Assembly: GCF_004022705.2 (NCBI RefSeq)
Contig: NZ_RZOY02000005.1
Coordinates: 1 to 64,000, forward strand
DNA from: Mesorhizobium sp. M2D.F.Ca.ET.226.01.1.1
GTDB taxonomy: Bacteria; Pseudomonadota; Alphaproteobacteria; Rhizobiales; Rhizobiaceae
Direction: 5' to 3'
Length of the DNA: 64,000 bases
Below the pieces are notes generated by a model, which saw only the letters and a program-made list of their open reading frames with translations, searched no databases and had not been told where the DNA came from. Of this stretch, positions 35,099-44,453 are shown in pieces (positions within the stretch are counted from its first letter, which is position 1; each line of letters begins with the position of its first letter). The position numbers and the translations under genes were made by a program.

Positions 35099-36916
35099 AT
35101 GACGAACGCCAAGCCGACAAGCGCCGCAAAGCCAAAGCCCTGGACGGAGGTGGCGACACATCTGGTCGATGTCGCGATGGGCCGAAAGCCCGCCGATCTG
35201 GTCATCCGCAACGGGCGCTGGGTGAATGTCCATTCGGGCGAGATCATCCCCGGCACCGATATCGCGATCGCGGCCGGCCGCTTTGCCTATTGCGGGCCGA
35301 ACGCCAGCCACGCCATTGGGGAGAGGACCAAGGTCGTCGATGCCGGCGGACGCTATCTGGTGCCCGGCCTGTGCGACGCGCACATGCATGTCGAAAGCGG
35401 CATGGTGACGGTGACCGAGTTCTGCCGGGCGGTAGTCCCGCATGGCACCACCTCGATGTTCATCGATCCGCACGAGATCGCTAATGTGCTCGGATTGCTG
35501 GGCGTGCGCCTGATGCATGACGAGGCGGTTGCGATGCCGATCAACGTGCATGTGCAGATGCCGTCCTGCGTGCCGTCGGCGCCGGGACTGGAGCATGCCG
35601 GCGCCGAATTGACGGTGGCCGATGTGGCCGAGGCGATGAGCTGGGAAAACATCATCGGGCTTGGCGAGGTGATGAATTTTCCGGGCGTCGTCGCCAACAA
35701 TCCGGTGATGTCGGGCGAGATCGCCGAGACGGTCAAAGCCGGCAAGACGGTGGGCGGGCACTATGCGTCACCCGATCTCGGCCTGCCGTTCCACGGCTAT
35801 GTCGCGGGAGGCGCCGAGGACGATCACGAAGGCACGCGCGCCGAGGACGCGATCGCGCGCGTGCGCCAGGGCATGAAGGCGATGCTGAGGCTGGGTTCTG
35901 CCTGGTACGACGTCGCGGCACAGATCAAGGCGGTGACCGAAAGCGGCGTTGATCCGCGCAACTTCATCCTGTGCACCGATGACAGCCATTCCGGCACGCT
36001 GGTGCATGAAGGCCATATGGACCGGGTGGTGCGGCATGCCGTCCAACAGGGCCTGAAGCCGGTGACGGCGATCCAGATGGCGACGCTCAACACCGCCCAA
36101 CATTTTAAACTGGAGCGCGAGATCGGCTCGATCGCGCCGGGACGGCTGGCCGACCTGCTGATCGTTTCCGATCTTGCTGAGATGCGGATCGACGAGGTCT
36201 ATGGTCGGGGTGTGAGGCTGGCCAAGGCCGGCAAGCTCGAAATCGAAATTCCGGTCTATGACTATCCCAAATCCGCGAAGAACACCGTCAAGCTTGGCAA
36301 GACGCTCGCCGCGTCGGACTTCGATATCGCCGCTCCCCAGGGCGCCAATGAGGTGCGGGCGCGGGTGATCGGCGTGATCGAGAACCAGGCCCCGACACGG
36401 GCGCTGGAGGCCGACCTGCCGGTCGAGGACGGGCTGGTCGCCATGGATCGCCGCAACGACATCTGCCAGATCGCCCTGGTGGAGCGGCATCGCGGCACGG
36501 GCGGTGTCACCAACGCCTTGGTCTCCGGTTTCGGCTATGTGGAGGACTGCGCGATGGCCTCGAGCGTCGCGCATGACGCGCATCACATCATCGTCGTCGG
36601 CACCAACAAGGAGGATATGGCGCTTGCGGTCAACCGCCTGGGCGAGGTGGGCGGCGGCGTGGTGCTCTACTCCAAGGGCAAGGAACTGGCGCTGGTCGAA
36701 ATGCCGATCGCCGGCCTGATGTCAGACGAGCGCGCCGAGATCGTCGCGGCCAAGGCGGAGCAACTCACCGAGGCGATGCGCAAGGTCGGCTGCTCGCTCA
36801 ACAACGCCTATATGCAGCACTCGCTGCTTGCGCTGGTCGTCATTCCGGAGCTCAGAATCTCGGATGTCGGCCTGGTCGACGTGACGACGTTCCAGAAGGT
36901 CGATCTGTTCGTATAG
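35099..36916 (+). CDS. ade: Adenine deaminase (AdeC type)
   Basis: A 605-residue amidohydrolase that converts adenine to hypoxanthine for purine salvage. The metal motif DAHMHVESGM lies near residue 98, followed by PHGTTSMFIDPHEIANVLG near 120, VGGHYASPD near 220, and LCTDDSHSGTLVHEGHMD near 300 (the catalytic Asp and His). The C-terminal domain, ending FQKVDLFV, is typical. Length is normal (about 590-610). ATG 35099 gives the conserved N-terminus; a longer upstream reading from 34166 is antisense to the hydrolase gene. Firm call. Confidence 0.95.
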   Translation: MTNAKPTSAAKPKPWTEVATHLVDVAMGRKPADLVIRNGRWVNVHSGEIIPGTDIAIAAGRFAYCGPNASHAIGERTKVVDAGGRYLVPGLCDAHMHVESGMVTVTEFCRAVVPHGTTSMFIDPHEIANVLGLLGVRLMHDEAVAMPINVHVQMPSCVPSAPGLEHAGAELTVADVAEAMSWENIIGLGEVMNFPGVVANNPVMSGEIAETVKAGKTVGGHYASPDLGLPFHGYVAGGAEDDHEGTRAEDAIARVRQGMKAMLRLGSAWYDVAAQIKAVTESGVDPRNFILCTDDSHSGTLVHEGHMDRVVRHAVQQGLKPVTAIQMATLNTAQHFKLEREIGSIAPGRLADLLIVSDLAEMRIDEVYGRGVRLAKAGKLEIEIPVYDYPKSAKNTVKLGKTLAASDFDIAAPQGANEVRARVIGVIENQAPTRALEADLPVEDGLVAMDRRNDICQIALVERHRGTGGVTNALVSGFGYVEDCAMASSVAHDAHHIIVVGTNKEDMALAVNRLGEVGGGVVLYSKGKELALVEMPIAGLMSDERAEIVAAKAEQLTEAMRKVGCSLNNAYMQHSLLALVVIPELRISDVGLVDVTTFQKVDLFV

Positions 36917-36935
36917 GGTGTAGCCCGGCGCCTGT

Positions 36936-38105
36936 TTACTCGCCGCCGGTGGCTATGGTCAGCACCTTGAACGGCGTGGTGATGACCACTTCGGCGACCG
37001 ATCCCACAGCTTTGCCGAGCCCCTGGCCGATATTGTCCAACCCGGCTCCCTGAGGTTCGCCCGCTCGCAGGGCTGCCGGCGTGCGCAGCCGGTCGCCGAG
37101 CAATTGCACCAGGATGGGGTTATCGGCGAATTTGGCATGGTTCAAGCCGCCGTCGCCGCCCTTGGTCTTGGTAAGGTCGACCACGACCACGCCATAGCTC
37201 GCGAGGTCGGCGGCGTTGCCGTAGTCGCCGACGCGCGGCTTATCGCCGGAGATGAAGCTCGACAGCTTGAGCGCCCGGTCGTCGCCCGAAAGCAGGATGG
37301 CGAAGGGCTTGTCGGGCTTGCCGTAACGGATCATCTGCTTCTTGAAGACGTCGACGTCGATATCGGGCGAGGCGAGGACGACATAGCCGAGCTTGCCGCC
37401 GAGATCGCGGTCGCCGGTGATGGCAAGCTGACGCAGCGCTTCCATCGTCAGCCAGGTGCCCATCGAATGGGCTATGATGTCGATGCTCTTGACGCGCGTT
37501 TTGGCGAGCATCCTGAGCGTCGCCTCAAGGTCGTCGCGCGCGGCGTTGGCGCTGTCCTTGTCGTAGATATAGCCCGTCGTCTTGCCGCTCGATGCCCAGG
37601 AGAACAGCACCGGCGTTCCGGGATATTTCGTATCATGCGCGATCTGCGTCAGCCTGAAGACGCCGTCGTCGAAACCGTTATTGAAGCCGTGCACGAAAAC
37701 CAGGGCGCGGTCGCCGTTTATGGCGATGTTGGAGCCGACCGCCTTGGCGAACTGCTGTGCGTCGCCGTACTGGACGACATCGGTGGCGGTAAATTGCTTG
37801 GCTGGATTGCTGTCGGCGGAGCCCTTGGCGCGCTCGATGGCTCCGACCTGGTGGATCTTCGGAACAGTGACGTCGACCAGCGCATAACTGGTGGTCAGCG
37901 AACGATCACCGTCGAACACCTGGCGAGGGTCCTTGGTCGCCTTCTGGCGGGTCGTGGCGACGAAGATCTCGTGCTTGGCGGCGATGTCGGAGGCCGGCGC
38001 CGTAACCGGCTTGCGGTTGAGAAGGTCATGCGCGCTTTGGCCGGCGCAGCCGCTGACGGCAAGCGCAAGTGCAATGCCAAGCACGATCCTAACACGCAAG
38101 ATCAC
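36936..38105 (-). CDS. DUF900 alpha/beta hydrolase lipoprotein (1 of 2)
   Basis: A 389-residue lipoprotein: signal peptide with lipobox AVSGC near residue 20, then a DUF900 hydrolase domain with FVATTRQKATKDPRQVFDGDRS near 48, VFVHGFNNGFDDGVF near 137, the nucleophile elbow IIAHSMGTWLTMEALRQL near 210, and LASPDIDVD near 245. A C-terminal tail of about 60 residues extends beyond the neighbouring paralogue. Cell-envelope location is expected. The biological role is unknown; the fold suggests an esterase or lipase. Confidence 0.87.
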   Translation of the reverse strand: MILRVRIVLGIALALAVSGCAGQSAHDLLNRKPVTAPASDIAAKHEIFVATTRQKATKDPRQVFDGDRSLTTSYALVDVTVPKIHQVGAIERAKGSADSNPAKQFTATDVVQYGDAQQFAKAVGSNIAINGDRALVFVHGFNNGFDDGVFRLTQIAHDTKYPGTPVLFSWASSGKTTGYIYDKDSANAARDDLEATLRMLAKTRVKSIDIIAHSMGTWLTMEALRQLAITGDRDLGGKLGYVVLASPDIDVDVFKKQMIRYGKPDKPFAILLSGDDRALKLSSFISGDKPRVGDYGNAADLASYGVVVVDLTKTKGGDGGLNHAKFADNPILVQLLGDRLRTPAALRAGEPQGAGLDNIGQGLGKAVGSVAEVVITTPFKVLTIATGGE

Positions 38106-38201
38106 CCGGGATCCCCCAAGGGCGGCAAACCTCTCCGACTATTCCGATAAAGCCAGAGGGCGGCCGGGTCCAGTTCTAAGTCAGAAACCGCGCCGATACG
38201 A

Positions 38202-39278
38202 TTACTGCGTGGCCAACTGGCGGATGCGGTCGGTCACGTCGCGGTCGCTGGCAAAGCCGTCGTCCTCTCGCAGTCGCTGCCCGATCATCTGCACCATCAT
38301 CGGATTGTCGGCGAATTTGGTGTGATTGAAGCTGTCGGCACCCTTGATCTTGGAGAGGTCGACGACCGTGACGCCATAGGAGGCGAGGTCGGCGGCATCC
38401 CTGTAGTCGCCCACGCGCGGCCGCGAGCCGGCGATCAGGCCGGAGAGCCGCAGCGCCCGGTCGTCATCCGACAGGAGCAGGATGAACGGCTTGTCCGGTT
38501 TGCCGTAGCGGCGCATCTGGCTCTTGAAGACGTCGACATCGATGTCGGGCGAGGCGAGCACCACGTCGCCGAGCTTGCCGCTGAGATCGCGGTCGCCGGT
38601 GATGGCGAGCTGGCGCAGCGTCTCCATCGTCACCCAGGTTCCCATCGAATGGGCGACGATATCGATGCGCCGGGCGCCGGTCTGCGCCAGCATCCGCAGC
38701 GTCACTTCCAGCTGGTCGCGGGCGGCGGCGGCGCTTTCCTTATCGTAGACATAATCGGTGGTCTTGGCGCCGGAAGCCCAGGAGAACAGCACCGGCGTGC
38801 CCGGATAGCCGGAATCGTGGACGATCTGGGTCAGCCGGTAGACGGCGTCGTCGAAGCCGGTGTTGTAGCCGTGTACGAAGACCATGACACGGCCGCCGCG
38901 GGCGTCGATGTCGGTGTTGAGCGCGCTGACGAATTTCGGCTGCGCGTCGTAGCCGACGACTTCCGAGGCCATGAAATACTTCGTCGGGTCGTCCGATTTG
39001 CCGCGCGAGCGGCGCTCGATCTGGCCGGTCTGGTGAACTGGCGGGACGGTGACGTTGACCCGGGCATAGTTGAGCGTCGCCGAGCGTTCGCCGTCGAAGA
39101 CCTTGTTCGGGTCGTCGGAGCGCTTGCGTGTGGTGGCGATGAAGATCGAATGGTTGCCGGCGATCTCGGTTGCCTGCGTCGGTACGACGACGCTGCCCAG
39201 GATTTCCTGCGTCTGGTGGCCCGCGCAGCCGGCCATAAGCAGGGCAAGGGCAAGGATCACAATTGTCTTCAACCGCAC
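38202..39278 (-). CDS. DUF900 alpha/beta hydrolase lipoprotein (2 of 2)
   Basis: A 358-residue paralogue of the adjacent gene. It has a lipobox LLMAGC near residue 18, FIATTRKRSDDPNKVFDGER near 47, VFVHGYNTGFDDAVYRLTQI near 134, IVAHSMGTWVTMETLRQLAI near 207, and the shared stretch GDRDLSGKLGDVVLASPDID. It ends soon after the hydrolase domain. The two genes are in tandem, 96 bp apart, and clearly arose by duplication. A periplasmic or envelope esterase role is plausible. Confidence 0.87.
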   Translation of the reverse strand: MRLKTIVILALALLMAGCAGHQTQEILGSVVVPTQATEIAGNHSIFIATTRKRSDDPNKVFDGERSATLNYARVNVTVPPVHQTGQIERRSRGKSDDPTKYFMASEVVGYDAQPKFVSALNTDIDARGGRVMVFVHGYNTGFDDAVYRLTQIVHDSGYPGTPVLFSWASGAKTTDYVYDKESAAAARDQLEVTLRMLAQTGARRIDIVAHSMGTWVTMETLRQLAITGDRDLSGKLGDVVLASPDIDVDVFKSQMRRYGKPDKPFILLLSDDDRALRLSGLIAGSRPRVGDYRDAADLASYGVTVVDLSKIKGADSFNHTKFADNPMMVQMIGQRLREDDGFASDRDVTDRIRQLATQ

Positions 39279-39515
39279 TTCGACACTTTCACTGGCAATT
39301 CCACTCCGGCCGCGATTGGCCGGCCACCTTCGCGAAAATCTCCCGGACAGCCGAAGTGCGGCTAAAGTAAGTCGTGTCCAGCGGAAATTGGTTCAGCACG
39401 GGGCGACGGTGATCCTACTGTTGCGCGAAAGCCAAAAGGGCGGCAGGAAGGTTTGCCGGCACGGGCCGCGGCCATCCTGGAGCGCGCCGGCGGGCTCGAA
39501 AATGAGGGACTTGTG

Positions 39516-40772
39516 GTGAACAGCTTTTCCGCCCGCGTTGCCGTAGCTGCTGAAGCGATCCGCGGAATTTTTCCGGAAACGCCGCTGCAGGAAAACGACT
39601 ATCTCTCGAAGAAGACACGCGCCCACATCCTTCTGAAGCGCGAGGACCTGACGCCGGTGCGCTCCTACAAGATTAGGGGCGCTTTCAACTTCTTCCGCAA
39701 GGCGCTCGCCGCCGGCAACAATGCCGAACTGTTCGTCTGCGCCTCGGCCGGCAACCATGCGCAGGGTTTTGCCTTCGTCTGCCGGCATTTCGGCAAAAAG
39801 GGCGTCGTGTTCATGCCGGTGACGACGCCGCAGCAGAAGATCGACAAGACGCGGCTGTTCGGCGGCGAATTCGTCGAGATCAGGCTGGTCGGCGACTTCT
39901 TCGACGATTGCTACCGCGCCGCCTTCGAATTCACCGAAAGCGCCGGCGCGCATATGGTGCCGCCCTTCGACCACAAGGACATCATCGAGGGACAGGCGAC
40001 AGTGGCCTTCGAGATCGCGGCGCAGATGCCGGGCGGGCGCGTGCCCGACATCATCATGCTGCCGGTCGGCGGTGGCGGTCTGGCCGCCGGTGTCACTCAC
40101 TATTTCGCCGACCAGCATCGCGACCCGCGCTTCGTGTTTTGCGAGCCGGCCGGCGCGCCGAGCCTCAGCGAGAGCCTTGCCAGCGGCAAGCGGGTCAGGC
40201 TCGCCAAGGTCGACAATTTCGTCGACGGCGCCGCGGTGGCCGAAATCGGCCGCGAGCCGCTGCGCCATCTCAAGGATTTCACCGTCGACGCGGTGCGGCT
40301 GGTTCCGGAAAACCGGCTCTGCGCCACCATGATCGAGATGCTGAATGTCGAGGGCGTCGTGCTGGAGCCGGCCGGGGCGCTGGCGATCGACGCGCTGAAG
40401 GATTTTTCGCGTAAGGAAATCAGGGGCAAGACGATCGTCGCGGTCGTCTCAGGCGGCAATTTCGATTTCGAGCGTCTGCCGGACGTGAAGGAGCGGGCGC
40501 TGCGCTTCGAGGGGCTGAAAAAGTATTTCATCATCCGCTTCCCGCAGCGGCCTGGCGCGCTGCGCGATTTCCTCGAAATGCTCGGTCCCGACGACGACAT
40601 CGCCCGCTTCGAATACCTGAAAAAGTCGGCGCGCAATTTCGGCTCGGTGCTGATCGGCATCGAGACCAAGGACAGGCGCAATTTCGACCTGCTGAAGGCC
40701 AATTTCGACGCCGAGGGCGTGCAATATCAGGACATTACCGACAACGAGACGCTGGCGGGGTTCATCATATGA
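39516..40772 (+). CDS. ilvA: Threonine ammonia-lyase (threonine dehydratase)
   Basis: A 418-residue PLP enzyme that deaminates threonine to 2-oxobutanoate, the first step of isoleucine synthesis. The Schiff-base lysine is in VRSYKIRGAFNFF near residue 55, with ASAGNHAQGFAF near 82, PVGGGGLAAGVTHYFA near 185, and the serine loop VVSGGNFDFERL near 310. A single ACT-like regulatory domain follows (about 330-418), which suggests feedback control by isoleucine. GTG 39516 is chosen because GAGGGA sits seven bases ahead; GTG 39513 is also in frame. Its stop overlaps the next start. Confidence 0.93.
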   Translation: MNSFSARVAVAAEAIRGIFPETPLQENDYLSKKTRAHILLKREDLTPVRSYKIRGAFNFFRKALAAGNNAELFVCASAGNHAQGFAFVCRHFGKKGVVFMPVTTPQQKIDKTRLFGGEFVEIRLVGDFFDDCYRAAFEFTESAGAHMVPPFDHKDIIEGQATVAFEIAAQMPGGRVPDIIMLPVGGGGLAAGVTHYFADQHRDPRFVFCEPAGAPSLSESLASGKRVRLAKVDNFVDGAAVAEIGREPLRHLKDFTVDAVRLVPENRLCATMIEMLNVEGVVLEPAGALAIDALKDFSRKEIRGKTIVAVVSGGNFDFERLPDVKERALRFEGLKKYFIIRFPQRPGALRDFLEMLGPDDDIARFEYLKKSARNFGSVLIGIETKDRRNFDLLKANFDAEGVQYQDITDNETLAGFII

Positions 40773-41326
40773 GCACAAAAGGGACTGTCTTCGTCGCGCT
40801 GTTTTCCGGCATCAATGTCGGCCGCAACCGCATCGTCAAAATGGCGGAGCTGAAAGCCTTCTTCGAAAGCCTCGGCTTCAGCGATGTCGCGACCTATGTG
40901 CAGAGCGGCAATGTTGTATTCAGCGCGAAGAAGGGGAACGCGGCGGCGCTGACCAAGGAGCTCGAAGCGGCCTTCGAAAAGAAATGGGGTTTTCATTCGC
41001 GCATCATGGTGCGCGATGCCGGCTGGTTCGAGCGGCTGGTGAAGGACAATCCTTATCCAGAGGTCGCAGGCGAACCGACCAAGCTGCACGCCTACGCGCT
41101 GGAGCGCGAGCCGACCGCCGAGGAGACGCAGCGGCTCGCGGATAAATGCACCGGTCCGGAGCAGTTCAAGATCAAGGGCGACGTGCTTTACCTGCACGCG
41201 CCGGACGGACTCGGAAAGTCGGTGTTCGCCAACCTGATCCCGCGCACGCTGAAGGTGCCGGGCACGGCACGCAACTGGCGCAGCGTGCTGGCGTTGCTCG
41301 ACATGGCCGGGAAGGCGGGCGGCTGA
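40769..41326 (+). CDS. DUF1697 domain protein
   Basis: A 185-residue soluble protein of DUF1697. The family start FVALFSGINVGRNRIVKMAE lies near residue 8, then SLGFSDVATYVQSGNVVFS near 31 and KSVFANLIPRTLKVPGTARN near 150. The function is unknown. ATG 40769 overlaps the stop of ilvA by four bases, so it is translationally coupled to ilvA, though no pathway link is known. Confidence 0.88.
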   Translation: MSTKGTVFVALFSGINVGRNRIVKMAELKAFFESLGFSDVATYVQSGNVVFSAKKGNAAALTKELEAAFEKKWGFHSRIMVRDAGWFERLVKDNPYPEVAGEPTKLHAYALEREPTAEETQRLADKCTGPEQFKIKGDVLYLHAPDGLGKSVFANLIPRTLKVPGTARNWRSVLALLDMAGKAGG

Positions 41327-41337
41327 TCGAAGGATTG

Positions 41338-41625
41338 TCAGGCGGCCTTTTGCCAGTCGAAGCTCAATTCCTCACGGAAGGCGAAGCGCTTGATGTGGTC
41401 GGCCACCACCGACTCGAGCCGCTCCAGCGACGCGGTATCATCGGCGGCGAGGGCGATGTGCAGCGCATGATCGTCGGCGTCCATCACCGTGCGGCCGAGC
41501 GAAAGCTGGATCGCGCCGTGCTGGGGGTCGAACTCGACCGGGAATTTGTGCGACCAGTGTTTGCAGAGCTGCTGCAGGTAGCGGCTGGCATGTTCGGTGG
41601 CGACATCGGCGCGGCTGGTCAGCAT
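41338..41625 (-). CDS. DUF2218 domain protein
   Basis: A 95-residue protein of DUF2218, common next to iron-siderophore genes in some genomes but here alone. Typical sequence: ASRYLQQLCKHWSHKFPVEF near residue 13, then LHIALAADDTASLERLESVV. No catalytic residue or membrane segment is apparent. ATG 41625 is chosen; the longer frame to 41676 lacks similarity to the family start. The function is unknown. Confidence 0.82.
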   Translation of the reverse strand: MLTSRADVATEHASRYLQQLCKHWSHKFPVEFDPQHGAIQLSLGRTVMDADDHALHIALAADDTASLERLESVVADHIKRFAFREELSFDWQKAA

Positions 41626-41747
41626 GGAATTCTCCTGGCGGATGAAGAAACGCCAGCCGGATGAGGCTGGCGCCAATGGCAGATAGATAAGCAGGGCCTG
41701 GCGAAACGCCAGCGGCCGCGGGTCAAATCGGCATGGGACCGCCGTCG

Positions 41748-42188
41748 TTACCAGACGCCCGTGTTGGGCATCGAGGCCCAGGGCTCGGCCTTCGCCTTTG
41801 CCGGGCCTTTCTGCAGCAGCTCGATCGAGATGCCGTCCGGCGAACGGATGAAGGCCATGTTGCCGTCGCGCGGCGGACGATTGATGGTCACGCCATTGTC
41901 CATCAGCTTCTGGCAGGTGGCATAGATATCGTCGACCTCATAGGCGAGGTGGCCGAAATTGCGGCCGCCCTTATAGTCTTCCGGGTCCCAATTGTAGGTC
42001 AGTTCGACCAGCGGCGCCTTCTCATTGATGCCGCTCTGCTCGTCTTCCGGCGCAGCGAGGAAGATCAGCGTGTAGCGGCCCTGCTCGTTTTCGTAGCGGC
42101 GGACTTCCTTCAGACCGAGCTTGTTGCAGTAGAAATCGAGCGACTGGTCGATATCGGCGACGCGGACCATTGTGTGGAGATAGCGCAT
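41748..42188 (-). CDS. gloA: Lactoylglutathione lyase (glyoxalase I)
   Basis: A 146-residue metalloenzyme that converts the hemithioacetal of methylglyoxal and glutathione to S-lactoylglutathione. It has the VOC fold with metal ligands visible: [20 protein letters not shown] (first His), [22 protein letters not shown] (Glu and His) and [13 protein letters not shown] (Glu). Length fits the Ni2+ type. ATG 42188 is the standard start. It stands alone and is divergent from the cold-shock gene. Confidence 0.93.
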   Translation of the reverse strand: MRYLHTMVRVADIDQSLDFYCNKLGLKEVRRYENEQGRYTLIFLAAPEDEQSGINEKAPLVELTYNWDPEDYKGGRNFGHLAYEVDDIYATCQKLMDNGVTINRPPRDGNMAFIRSPDGISIELLQKGPAKAKAEPWASMPNTGVW

Positions 42189-42447
42189 ATCGGTTTCCTC
42201 GGAGCGTTGCGTTGCGGCGCACCATAGGAGCCGTCCGATCAAAGGGCAATCGTCGGACATATCCGCGCAACGGGTCGATTTCAGGCTGGATTGCCGCTCA
42301 CTCGGCGATGCCGGCAAACAACATTTCGGCCTTTCCGGTGTTCAACGGTGAAAAAAGGCACGTCAGCCCTTGCACACCCCGGAAGCCGCAGTGTTAAGCT
42401 GAGATCAAGAATCAGTTGCAGTTCAGTTGAAAAAAGGGGGCATTCTT

Positions 42448-43041
42448 ATGGGGGAAAAAGCCTCTTTCACGAGGCGGGACGGAAGCCTTGACGACGCCTT
42501 GCAGCGGGACAATGGCGGCGATGCCGCCGAGTTTGTCGAAATCGCCGGCGCTATCAAATGGTTCGACGTGGCCAAGGGCTACGGCTTCATTCTTCCGGAC
42601 GATGGTGTCTCGGGTGATATCCTCCTCCATGTGACTTGTCTTCGAAGGGACGGCTTCCAGACGGCGCTCGAAGGCGCTCGGGTCGTGTGCCTGGTGAAAC
42701 AGGGCGACCGGGGCCTGCAGGCTTTCCGCGTCCTTTCGATGGATGCCTCCACGGCTGTCCATCCGGCGGAGCAGGAACAGCGCACGCACGTCACCGTGAC
42801 CGCGGAGAGCGGCCTCGAGCGGGCGCTGGTCAAGTGGTTCAACCGCACCAAGGGTTTCGGCTTCCTGACGCGAGGCGAGGGAACCGAAGATATCTTCGTC
42901 CACATGGAGACCCTGCGGCGCTACGGCATAACCGAGCTCAGGCCCGGCCAGGTCGTGCTCGTCCGCTTCGGGCGCGGCGACAAAGGCCTTATGGCCGCCG
43001 AAATCCACCCCGATATGGGAACCTTGTCGGTCTCGCATTAA
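42448..43041 (+). CDS. Double cold-shock-domain protein
   Basis: A 197-residue protein with two CspA-type domains. The first (about residues 32-95) has [18 protein letters not shown] and LLHVTCL; the second (about 128-195) has [18 protein letters not shown] and [15 protein letters not shown]. The RNP1 and RNP2 aromatic residues are kept, so it should bind single-stranded nucleic acid, probably as an RNA chaperone or antiterminator. The N-terminal ~30 residues are acidic. ATG 42448 follows the strong AAGGGGG site at 42432; TTG 42427 is rejected. Confidence 0.92.
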   Translation: MGEKASFTRRDGSLDDALQRDNGGDAAEFVEIAGAIKWFDVAKGYGFILPDDGVSGDILLHVTCLRRDGFQTALEGARVVCLVKQGDRGLQAFRVLSMDASTAVHPAEQEQRTHVTVTAESGLERALVKWFNRTKGFGFLTRGEGTEDIFVHMETLRRYGITELRPGQVVLVRFGRGDKGLMAAEIHPDMGTLSVSH

Positions 43042-43091
43042 AGGGCTCTCGACGCGATCGGGCCGTCCCTTTGCCGAGGCGCGGCCCTATT

Positions 43092-43132
43092 GTCCGAAAA
43101 CCGGTTCCACTTGTCCGGATCATGGTTTAGGA
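43092..43132. repeat. Degenerate rhizobial hairpin repeat
   Basis: The sequence TTGTCCGAAAACCGGTTCCA and the following CACTTGTCCGGATCATGG resemble the TCCGAAA...TTTTCGG type elements elsewhere in the window, but the arms are mutated (CCGGTT then CCGGATC). It lies between the cold-shock gene and the DUF192 gene. Confidence 0.35.
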
Positions 43133-43155
43133 CAGGCGCGAACGAGGTACCCTTC

Positions 43156-43644
43156 ATGGCTCATCGCAATTGGCTGACCGCGGGCGCGCTCTGCGCCGCC
43201 ATTGTTTTCGCCGCCTTTTGCAGCGCCTTGAAACCAGGCCTGGCGGACGCCATGCTGTTGGCGACCGATCGCACGCCGCTGGTGGTGGCGACCGGTTCGG
43301 GCGAGCGTTCCTTCTCCATCGAGATCGCCGATACATCCGCCGAGCGCGAGGCGGGGCTGATGTTTCGCCGGACCATGGCCGACGATCACGGCATGCTGTT
43401 CGTGTTCGAGAAAACCGGCGAGGTGGATTTCTGGATGAAGAACACGCCGATAGCGCTCGACCTTCTCTTTGTCGGCCAGGACGGCAGGATCAAGGCCATC
43501 AAGCGTGGCGAGCCCGAATCCGAAGCGATCATCTCGCCCGGACAGCCCGTGCGTTTCGTGCTCGAGCTGAAGGCAGGCACGGCGGCCAAGGACGGCATCA
43601 AGGAAGGCGACCTCTTGCGCCATCCGGCCATCGGTTCCAACTGA
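43156..43644 (+). CDS. DUF192 domain exported protein
   Basis: A 162-residue protein with a Sec signal or anchor helix (about residues 8-32). The mature domain is DUF192: FSIEIADTSAEREAGLMFRR near residue 57, MLFVFEKTGEVDFWMKNTPI near 80, and the end VRFVLELKAGTAAKDGI. The fold is a beta-barrel; proteins of this family are linked to uncharacterised periplasmic functions. ATG 43156 lies a few bases after GAGGTAC. It sits 15 bp before the next hydrolase gene. Confidence 0.85.
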   Translation: MAHRNWLTAGALCAAIVFAAFCSALKPGLADAMLLATDRTPLVVATGSGERSFSIEIADTSAEREAGLMFRRTMADDHGMLFVFEKTGEVDFWMKNTPIALDLLFVGQDGRIKAIKRGEPESEAIISPGQPVRFVLELKAGTAAKDGIKEGDLLRHPAIGSN

Positions 43645-43659
43645 GAAGCAGTTCTGCCG

Positions 43660-44427
43660 ATGCAATTCTTTTCGCATGACGGTTTTGAACTTGCCTTCCT
43701 CGATCGCCAGCCGGCATCGGGGCAGGGCGATCCCGTCCTGATGATCCACGGCTTTGCCTCCAGCCATTATGTCAACTGGGTTTCGCCGGGCTGGTTCAAG
43801 ACGCTGAACGACGCGGGTTACCGGGCGATCGCCTTTGACCATCGCGGCCATGGCTCGTCGACCAAGAGCTATGACGAGGCCGATTACACGCCGGAAAAGA
43901 TGGCTTCCGACGCGGCCGCGCTGCTCGATCATCTCAGCATCGAGCGGGCGCATGTCATGGGCTATTCGATGGGCGCGCGGGTCTCGGCTTTCCTGGCGCT
44001 CTCCGATCCGCAGAGGGTGGCGACGCTGGTGTTCGGCGGCTTGGGCATCGGCATGGCCGACGGCGTCGGCGACTGGGATCCGATCGCGGAGGCGCTGCTG
44101 GCGGAGGATCCCTCTCAAACCACGCATCCGCGCGGCCGTTCCTTCCGCGCTTTCGCCGACCAGACGCGCAGCGACCGGCGCGCGCTCGCGGCCTGCATCG
44201 CAAAGTCACGCGAGCTGCTGAGTGAGGACGATATGGCGCGCATCGCCCAGCCGACGCTGATCGCCGTCGGCACCAAGGACGACATCGGCGGCTCGCCGGA
44301 CGAGCTTGCCGCCTTGATGCCCAATGCCAGGGCATTCCACATCGAGGGCCGCGACCACATGCTCGCCGTCGGCGACAAGAGCTTCAAGCAGCGCGTGCTC
44401 GAGTTCTACGCCGAAAACCCGCTCTAA
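43660..44427 (+). CDS. Alpha/beta hydrolase
   Basis: A 255-residue cytosolic alpha/beta hydrolase. Motifs: DPVLMIHGFASSHYVNWVSP near residue 23, FDHRGHGSSTK near 60, the nucleophile elbow MGYSMGARVSAFLAL near 101 (Ser), FGGLGIGMAD, and GRDHMLAVGD near 230 with the catalytic His. It is similar to esterase/peroxidase-type hydrolases of unknown substrate. It may share a transcript with the DUF192 gene 15 bp upstream. Confidence 0.87.
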   Translation: MQFFSHDGFELAFLDRQPASGQGDPVLMIHGFASSHYVNWVSPGWFKTLNDAGYRAIAFDHRGHGSSTKSYDEADYTPEKMASDAAALLDHLSIERAHVMGYSMGARVSAFLALSDPQRVATLVFGGLGIGMADGVGDWDPIAEALLAEDPSQTTHPRGRSFRAFADQTRSDRRALAACIAKSRELLSEDDMARIAQPTLIAVGTKDDIGGSPDELAALMPNARAFHIEGRDHMLAVGDKSFKQRVLEFYAENPL

Positions 44428-44453
44428 GCGCGGGGCAGGCGCCCCGTACCGTC

